Source: an uncultured Flavobacteriales bacterium (GTDB lineage: Bacteria; Bacteroidota; Bacteroidia; Flavobacteriales_F; PHOS-HE28). Taken from it: 64,000 nucleotides of DNA. Of this stretch, positions 58,705 to 64,000 are shown piece by piece (the stretch's first letter is position 1; each line of letters begins with the position of its first letter). A program made the translations under genes and the position numbers. The notes under the pieces are model-generated. The model was not told the origin of the DNA. It made no database searches and saw only the letters and a list, made by a program, of their open reading frames with translations. The stretch covers positions 1 through 64,000 of the forward strand of contig CALMPI010000043.1 of the NCBI GenBank assembly GCA_937872175.1. Reading direction: 5' to 3'.

Positions 58705-61700
58705 ATGCGTCCCGTCCTGCTGATCGCCACCTTGCTGAGGGTCCTCGCCATGGACGCCCAGCTGCTGTTCGACCGTATCGGTGTGGAGCAGGGCCTGCCG
58801 TCCGACGAGGTGCATGCCCTCTTCGAGGACCGTGATGGGTTCGTCTGGGTGGGCACCACCGATGGCCTCGCCCGGCTGGAAGGGACCCGTGTGCGGACGT
58901 TCCATCATGATCCGGTCGACAGCAGCAGCCTGGCGCACGACCAGGTCAACGGCATCGACCAGGCGCCTGATGGAACCCTCTGGTTCGCCACCATGAGCGG
59001 GCTGTCCCGGTTCGTGCCCCGCTCCGGCACCTTCGTCAACGTGCGGGTCACGGCCTCGGGTAATGACGCCCTTCAGGCCAACCGCATGCGCCAGGTGGTG
59101 GCCGTGGGCGACACGCTGCTCTGGGTGGTCACCGAGGCCGGGCTTTTCCGAGGCGACCCGCGGAACGGGCGGCTCCACAGCGTGCAGGACCGTCCACCGG
59201 GGGAGGGTCCGGCCGGCCGCGTGCGATCCAACTCCTCGCTCTTCTGGGATGCACCGAGCGCCACCATCTGGGCCGCCACGGCCCGGGGCATCGCGTCGTG
59301 GGATGCCGCCACCGATCGGTGGACGGACCACCGCAACAGCACGATGCTGCCATGGTCGGACCTCTCGGCCACAGGGGCGCCGGTCGTGCATCAGCAGGCC
59401 TTGTGGTACATGCGGCATGGCCCCTACACGCTGTTCCGGTACGATCTGCGGACCGGCGACCTCGCCGCCTTGCCCGCTGTCGAGGAACGCCCCGATCGCT
59501 TCGAGCTTCGCTGCCAGGCCTTCGATGCCGAGGGCCGCCATTGGATCGCCACCTGGACGCACCGCCTGTTCGTACGCGCGCCGAACGGGCCCTGGTCGGA
59601 GGTGCGACCGGATGGGATCGGATCACCATCCACCCGTGCGGGGTGCCTGCTGCCGATGCGCTCTGGTGTGTTCCTGCTCGGGACCGCCGGGGGTCTGGCC
59701 GTGCTGCGGCCTGGGGCGCAGGCGCATACCGTCCTTCCCTTCGATGCGTCGCCCTTCGCGGTCTCCGTCCTCCGTGCCTGGGGAGAGGATACGCTGCTGG
59801 TGGGCACCGAGGGTGCTGGTGTGCACCTCGTCGATCGCCGGACCGGCGCATCCACCGCACTCCGGGTCGACGTGCCTGGAGCACCCGATGATGTCCGCTA
59901 CGCCGCCAACCTGGTGCATGCCTTCGGTGCCATGGCCGGTGGGCGCGTGCTGGTCTGCACGGGCCGTGGCCTGGCCGAGCTGGATGTACACGCCGCCACC
60001 CTTCGTCCCGCCAGGGGCATCACCGAGCTGTTGCCCAACGGTGCGGCCACCGTCTTCACCTTCGCTGAGCGCACCGAGGATGCGCTGTGGCTCGGCACCT
60101 GGCAGCGCGGGCTGTGGCGCGTGGACCCGCTTGCGGGTGAAGCGCAGCGCGTGGACACCGTGGACGGTCCATGGGGGCGGCTGCCGAACCTCATGCTGCT
60201 CAGCTGGCTCTCCACGGCCGACGGTGGTCATTGGGCCGGGCTGAACAACGGCGGAGGCCTGGCCCGGTTCCACGGGGGCCGCTGGTCGGCCGTGATGAAC
60301 GCCGCAGGCGCCCATGTGGGCGGCGTGGTGCGCTGCATGGCCCAGGGTCCGGACGGCCTGCTGTGGCTGGGCACCCATGAGCATGGGCTCGTTGTGCACG
60401 ACCCGGCCGGCGTATCCGAGCGGTATTTCGGGCGGCGCGACGGACTGCCCGGCACGCGCATCCTGGCGCTGTGCGCCGCGCGGGACGGTTCCATCTGGGC
60501 CGCCACGCCACAGGGGCTGGCGCGTCGACCACCGGGCGCGGCCACCTTCGCCGCCATGCAGCTGCCCTCGGCACTGGACGGGCAGGCGTTCTCCCGGGCC
60601 CTGGTGGAGCTGCCCGACGGCCGCCTCGCCATCGGGGTCGGTCCGCGGATCCTGCTGCACGATCCCCTGCGCGAACGACATGGGCCGCCGCCGGTCCCGG
60701 TGTTCACCGCCCACCGCGTGGGTGATGCGACCGTGCTCGGTGCGCCGGCGGACCTGGCCCTTGAGCCCGACCGAAAGGCCCTGATGCTTGAACTGGGCGG
60801 CCTCGGCGTGATGCCCGGTGAGGCCCCGCTCTTCCGCTACCGCACCCTTCCTGCGGATCCCGCGTGGAAGGAGATCGGTACCGCCAAGCGGATCGATCTG
60901 TTCGATCTGGACCCGGGATCGCATCAGGTCGTGGTGCAGATCAGCCTTGACGGTGTGCACTGGGCGCCGGAAGAGGCCGTGGCGGCCGTGCAGGTGTTGC
61001 CACCCGTTCACGCCACCTGGTGGTTCAGGGCGCTGGCCCTGCTCGCGTTCGGTGCGGTCGCCTTCGCCGGGTTCAAGGCCTACCTCCATGCGCGGTTGCG
61101 GCGGCAGCGCGAGGCGTTCGAGCGGGAGCAGGCCGTACTGGCCGAGCGGATGCGGATCGCCGGGGACATGCACGACGACCTGGGGGCCGGGCTCAGCGCG
61201 CTGAAGCTGCGCAGCGAAATGGCCCTTCGCGTGGAACAGGACCCCGCCAAACGTGCGCACCTCGGCTCCCTGGCCCGGACCGCCGGTGAGCTCATCGGCA
61301 GCATGCGCCAGATCATCTGGGCCATGAACGGCGACCAGGCCGAGCTGGCCGACCTGGTGGCCTACACCACCAACCACGCCCGCCGCTATTGTGATGAGCA
61401 TGGCATCCGCCTGCGGGTGGACGTGGACGAGCGGATGCCGCTGCGGACCTTGAGCGCCGAACAGCGGCGCAACATCTTCCTGGTGGTGAAGGAGGCCCTG
61501 CACAATGTGGTGAAGCATGCCGCCGCCCGGCAGGTGCACCTGGTGATGGCCTGGGGCGAGGGGGCGCTGGACGTCCGCATCACGGATGATGGGCCGGGGC
61601 CTCCCGCCCACGCCGAGGCCACCGAGGGCAATGGCCTGCGCAACATGGGCCGGCGGATCGCGGCCTTGGGCGGAACGCTCACCCTGGAGCGCTCCACGGA

Positions 61701-61809
61701 CCCCGACCACCCCGGGGCCTGCCTGCGCTTCCGTGTGCCGATGGAAGCCCCCCCTAACCTTCGTTCTATTGGACGCCCGACCCGGCCGGATGACCTTCGC
61801 AGCACATGA
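58705..61809 (+). CDS. Propeller-sensor histidine kinase with HisKA_3 transmitter
   Basis: The 1034-residue protein has a signal peptide (LLIATLLRVLAMDAQ). A two-component-regulator propeller follows (GFVWVGTTDGLARLEG, GTLWFATMSGLSRF, LWLGTHEHGLVV, SIWAATPQGLA), then a Y_Y_Y-like domain before a membrane helix near residues 770-790. The transmitter is HisKA_3 with phosphoacceptor His823 in GDMHDDLGAG. An HATPase domain follows (LHNVVKHAAARQVHL, DDGPGPP, GNGLRNMGRRIAALGG). The ATG overlaps nothing upstream, and its stop overlaps the LuxR-type regulator as ATGA, so they are a pair. GAGCTTTG at 58672-58679 may be its -7 element. Confidence 0.92.
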   Translation: MRPVLLIATLLRVLAMDAQLLFDRIGVEQGLPSDEVHALFEDRDGFVWVGTTDGLARLEGTRVRTFHHDPVDSSSLAHDQVNGIDQAPDGTLWFATMSGLSRFVPRSGTFVNVRVTASGNDALQANRMRQVVAVGDTLLWVVTEAGLFRGDPRNGRLHSVQDRPPGEGPAGRVRSNSSLFWDAPSATIWAATARGIASWDAATDRWTDHRNSTMLPWSDLSATGAPVVHQQALWYMRHGPYTLFRYDLRTGDLAALPAVEERPDRFELRCQAFDAEGRHWIATWTHRLFVRAPNGPWSEVRPDGIGSPSTRAGCLLPMRSGVFLLGTAGGLAVLRPGAQAHTVLPFDASPFAVSVLRAWGEDTLLVGTEGAGVHLVDRRTGASTALRVDVPGAPDDVRYAANLVHAFGAMAGGRVLVCTGRGLAELDVHAATLRPARGITELLPNGAATVFTFAERTEDALWLGTWQRGLWRVDPLAGEAQRVDTVDGPWGRLPNLMLLSWLSTADGGHWAGLNNGGGLARFHGGRWSAVMNAAGAHVGGVVRCMAQGPDGLLWLGTHEHGLVVHDPAGVSERYFGRRDGLPGTRILALCAARDGSIWAATPQGLARRPPGAATFAAMQLPSALDGQAFSRALVELPDGRLAIGVGPRILLHDPLRERHGPPPVPVFTAHRVGDATVLGAPADLALEPDRKALMLELGGLGVMPGEAPLFRYRTLPADPAWKEIGTAKRIDLFDLDPGSHQVVVQISLDGVHWAPEEAVAAVQVLPPVHATWWFRALALLAFGAVAFAGFKAYLHARLRRQREAFEREQAVLAERMRIAGDMHDDLGAGLSALKLRSEMALRVEQDPAKRAHLGSLARTAGELIGSMRQIIWAMNGDQAELADLVAYTTNHARRYCDEHGIRLRVDVDERMPLRTLSAEQRRNIFLVVKEALHNVVKHAAARQVHLVMAWGEGALDVRITDDGPGPPAHAEATEGNGLRNMGRRIAALGGTLTLERSTDPDHPGACLRFRVPMEAPPNLRSIGRPTRPDDLRST

Positions 61810-62441
61810 ACACCGATCCCATCCGTGTGAGCATCGTGGAGGATGACCCCATCATCCGGGAGACGCTCCGCACCCTGTTCGGGGATGAGCCGGGCCTGGA
61901 GCTCTTCACCGCCCACAACAGTGCGGAGGACGCCATGCTGCGCCTGGGCACCAACTGCCCTCAAGTGGCCATCATGGACATCAACCTCCCGGGGTTGAGC
62001 GGGATCGACTGTGTGCGCGAGCTGAGCCGGCGGTGCGGCGCCACGCAGTTCCTGATGTACACCGTGCACGACGATGACAACCGGGTGTTCGAGGCGCTGA
62101 AGGCCGGGGCGAACGGCTACATCCTCAAGAGCGCCACCCCCGACGAGATCATTGAGGCGGTGAGGGAACTGCACGGTGGAGGCAGCCCCATGAGCGCCCA
62201 TGTCGCACGACGTGTGGTGGCCCATCTGCGGCCGCGGTCGACAACCCCGGTGGACGGGGTGCGGCTCACCGAACGGGAGCAACAGATCCTCTCGCTGCTG
62301 GCCGAAGGCCTGTTGTACAAGGAGATCGGAGAGCGCCTGGGCATCACCGTGGGCACCATCAAGCAGCACATCCACCGCATGTACGAGAAGCTGCACGTCC
62401 AGAACCGCACCGAGGCGGTGAACCGCTACTTCGGTCGATGA
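61806..62441 (+). CDS. LuxR/NarL-family response regulator
   Basis: The 211-residue protein has a receiver domain (VEDDPIIRETL, phosphoacceptor Asp58 in AIMDINLPG, Thr in MYTVHDDD, Lys in YILKSATPDE). A NarL-type helix-turn-helix covers about residues 150-211 (LTEREQQILSLLAEGLLYKEIGERLGI, VGTIKQHIHRMYEKL). It overlaps the kinase before it and the kinase after it by 4 nt each (ATGA both times), so one regulator is translationally coupled to two HisKA_3 kinases. Confidence 0.93.
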   Translation: MNTDPIRVSIVEDDPIIRETLRTLFGDEPGLELFTAHNSAEDAMLRLGTNCPQVAIMDINLPGLSGIDCVRELSRRCGATQFLMYTVHDDDNRVFEALKAGANGYILKSATPDEIIEAVRELHGGGSPMSAHVARRVVAHLRPRSTTPVDGVRLTEREQQILSLLAEGLLYKEIGERLGITVGTIKQHIHRMYEKLHVQNRTEAVNRYFGR

Positions 62442-64000
62442 CGGCGTTCGTCAGGGCCTGCATGTGCGCGGCCGCGCTGCTCGCCATGGTCCCACCGCTC
62501 GGGGCGCAGCAGCGCATGGGCCGCACCATGCGCCAGCTCCCGCCCTTTCCCGATGCCGACCTCCACCGCAGGATGGAGGGCATCCTGCTGCAGATGGACG
62601 CCTTCCATGCGGACTCGGCGCTGCGCCTGATCAACGAGGCCCTGGTGCGCGCACGCGCCGATGAGGAGGCGCGTTGTTACCTGCTCAGCTATCGCGCCGA
62701 AGTGCTTTACTACGAAGGCCTCTTCAACGAGGCCATGCGCGATCTGGATGCGTGCGGAGCCCTGGCCGACCGGCTCGGCGACAGCACGCTGATGGCCAAC
62801 GTCCTCAACATGAAGGGCCTGCTGCACGAGAACATCCAGGACAACCGGCTCGCCCTGCCCTACCTCAGGGCGGCCCTGCGCCTGTTCCCACCGCGGCCCG
62901 AGGCGCGTTATCCCGTCACCGAGCTGCACCACATCCATGGCAACCTCGGCACCTACCTCACCACCCTGGGCGCGCATGACAGTGCCGAATGGCACCTGCG
63001 CCGTTCGCTGGCCCTGGCCGAGGAGGCCGGGGTGGGCCGTGCCGCCGCCGTGGCGTGGTGGGGCCTTGGCAACCTGGCCGTGCAGCGGCAACGCGCCGAC
63101 AGCGCCCTGCACCGGTATGACCGCTCCTTCGCGATCGCCGCCGAACACGCCGATCACGACATCGGCGTGGATGCGCTGGTGGGGCGCGCACGGGCGCTGG
63201 CCGTCGCCGCGAGGCGGGAGGATGCGCTTCGTGCGCTGGAACGCGCCCGTGCCTATCTCATGGAGAACCGCTCCGGGATCGGGCTGGTGACCCAGCGCAA
63301 CTTCGCCCGTGTGGCCAGCGCGACGCTGCGGCAGTTGGGGGATGTCCAGGGGGCCCTGGCCGATCTGGCGGACTGGCACCGCATCGACAGCACCATCACC
63401 GCCCGCAACATCCGGTCGGGCCTGGCCGCACAAGCCGAGCTGCTCCGTGCGGACAACGATCTGGAAGTGGAGCGCCTGGAGCGCCAGCGCATCGCCGCAG
63501 AGCTCGATCGCGCGCGCGTCGTCCGCCTCTTCATCCTGGCCATCGGCGGGCTGCTCCTGGGGGTGATCGTGGTCATCTTCCTGCTCGTCTCCGGCAGGCA
63601 GAAGACGCGGCGTCACCTGGCGGAGAGCGAATTGCTGCGGGAGCGGCAGAACCGGACCATCGCCGAACTGCGGGTGCGCGAACAGGTGGGCCGCGATCTG
63701 CACGACGACCTCGGTGTGGGCCTCAGCGGGTTGAAGTTGCGCAGCGAGATGGCCCTGATGCCCGGGAGCCGCATCGACCGCGAGTCGCTCCTCCGTGAAC
63801 AGGCCCGCCGCGCCGAGGAGCTCATGGCCAGCATGCGCCACATCATCTGGGCCCTGCAGGACGACCAGGGCGAGCTCGCCGACCTCGTGGCCTATATCAA
63901 CAACCACGCGCGCACCTACCTCACCGAGCACGGCATTCCGCTCGACGTGAAGGCCGACGGTCCCTGGCCGTCCCTGACCGTGGGCACCACGGAGCGACGC
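62438..64000 (+). CDS. TPR-containing HisKA_3 histidine kinase, partial (runs past the window end)
   Basis: From ATG 62438 (MTAFVRACMCAAAL, a signal-like N-terminus) a frame stays open to the window edge. The sensor region is TPR-like helical repeats (LRLINEALVRARADEEARCYLL, HRYDRSFAIAAEHADHDIG, ALAVAARREDALRAL), about residues 45-330. A coiled segment and one membrane helix near residues 361-387 follow (LFILAIGGLLLGVIVVIFLLVSG). The HisKA_3 transmitter has phosphoacceptor His422 in GRDLHDDLGVG and the SMRHIIWALQDDQGELADLVAYI segment, close in sequence to the propeller kinase upstream. The HATPase domain lies beyond the edge. It overlaps the regulator by 4 nt. Because no stop occurs in the window it is easily missed. 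Confidence 0.88.
   Translation, partial: MTAFVRACMCAAALLAMVPPLGAQQRMGRTMRQLPPFPDADLHRRMEGILLQMDAFHADSALRLINEALVRARADEEARCYLLSYRAEVLYYEGLFNEAMRDLDACGALADRLGDSTLMANVLNMKGLLHENIQDNRLALPYLRAALRLFPPRPEARYPVTELHHIHGNLGTYLTTLGAHDSAEWHLRRSLALAEEAGVGRAAAVAWWGLGNLAVQRQRADSALHRYDRSFAIAAEHADHDIGVDALVGRARALAVAARREDALRALERARAYLMENRSGIGLVTQRNFARVASATLRQLGDVQGALADLADWHRIDSTITARNIRSGLAAQAELLRADNDLEVERLERQRIAAELDRARVVRLFILAIGGLLLGVIVVIFLLVSGRQKTRRHLAESELLRERQNRTIAELRVREQVGRDLHDDLGVGLSGLKLRSEMALMPGSRIDRESLLREQARRAEELMASMRHIIWALQDDQGELADLVAYINNHARTYLTEHGIPLDVKADGPWPSLTVGTTERR

Overview
The window looks like a chromosome segment of a high-GC member of the Bacteroidota, probably Flavobacteriales. The signs are several type IX secretion (T9SS) cargo proteins with type A sorting or gliding-motility (CHU_C) C-termini, promoters with the Bacteroidota -7 element TAnnTTTG, almost no Shine-Dalgarno sequences, a single-subunit cytochrome b in the succinate dehydrogenase operon, and several families seen mainly in this phylum. 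Lineage is an inference; no rRNA or tRNA gene is visible.

Layout. 1-2.7 kb: two T9SS-type surface proteins of visibly lower GC. 2.8-6 kb: an interspersed repeat, sufB and an A-type Fe-S carrier, with thiL divergent. 6-9.4 kb: a T9SS propeller protein and a conserved protein of unknown function. 9.5-14.5 kb: a signalling operon of two LytTR regulators, a propeller-sensor LytS-like kinase and a tiny lipoprotein. 14.8-17.2 kb: two small unknown proteins and a T9SS cargo. 17.2-19.6 kb: an M24 aminopeptidase, a second repeat copy and two small enzyme-like proteins. 19.7-24 kb: sdhC-sdhA-[four-helix-bundle cassette]-sdhB. 24-26.7 kb: a decayed aminotransferase 5' fragment, a DUF433/DUF5615 toxin-antitoxin pair, then an aminotransferase overlapping an omega-amidase-like nitrilase. 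26.7-36.4 kb: two giant paralogous surface proteins. 36.5-46.5 kb: cell-envelope and housekeeping genes. 46.5-51.6 kb: an OmpA lipoprotein, DAHP synthase/chorismate mutase and a large FG-GAP/T9SS protein. 51.7-58.6 kb: molybdenum cofactor genes (ThiF-like, TauE-like, moeA, mobA, moaD, moaE, moaCB; moaA on the other strand). 58.7-64 kb: kinase-regulator-kinase cluster, the last gene cut by the window edge.

Most notable observations: (1) at least nine genes have the -7 promoter element only 4-5 nt from the start codon, implying widespread leaderless mRNAs, including GTG and TTG starts; (2) a four-helix-bundle (23S-IVP-like) gene bounded by 31-bp imperfect inverted repeats lies inside the sdh operon, and the same GGTGAATGG repeat forms a gene-less hairpin inside the moa operon, which together look like a miniature mobile element with and without cargo; (3) a toxin-antitoxin pair is bracketed by a decayed and an intact copy of the 5' end of the same aminotransferase; (4) two copies of a ~165-bp intergenic repeat with conserved ends and a variable middle are present.

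All identifications come from reading motifs and from memory of protein families; no database search was run.
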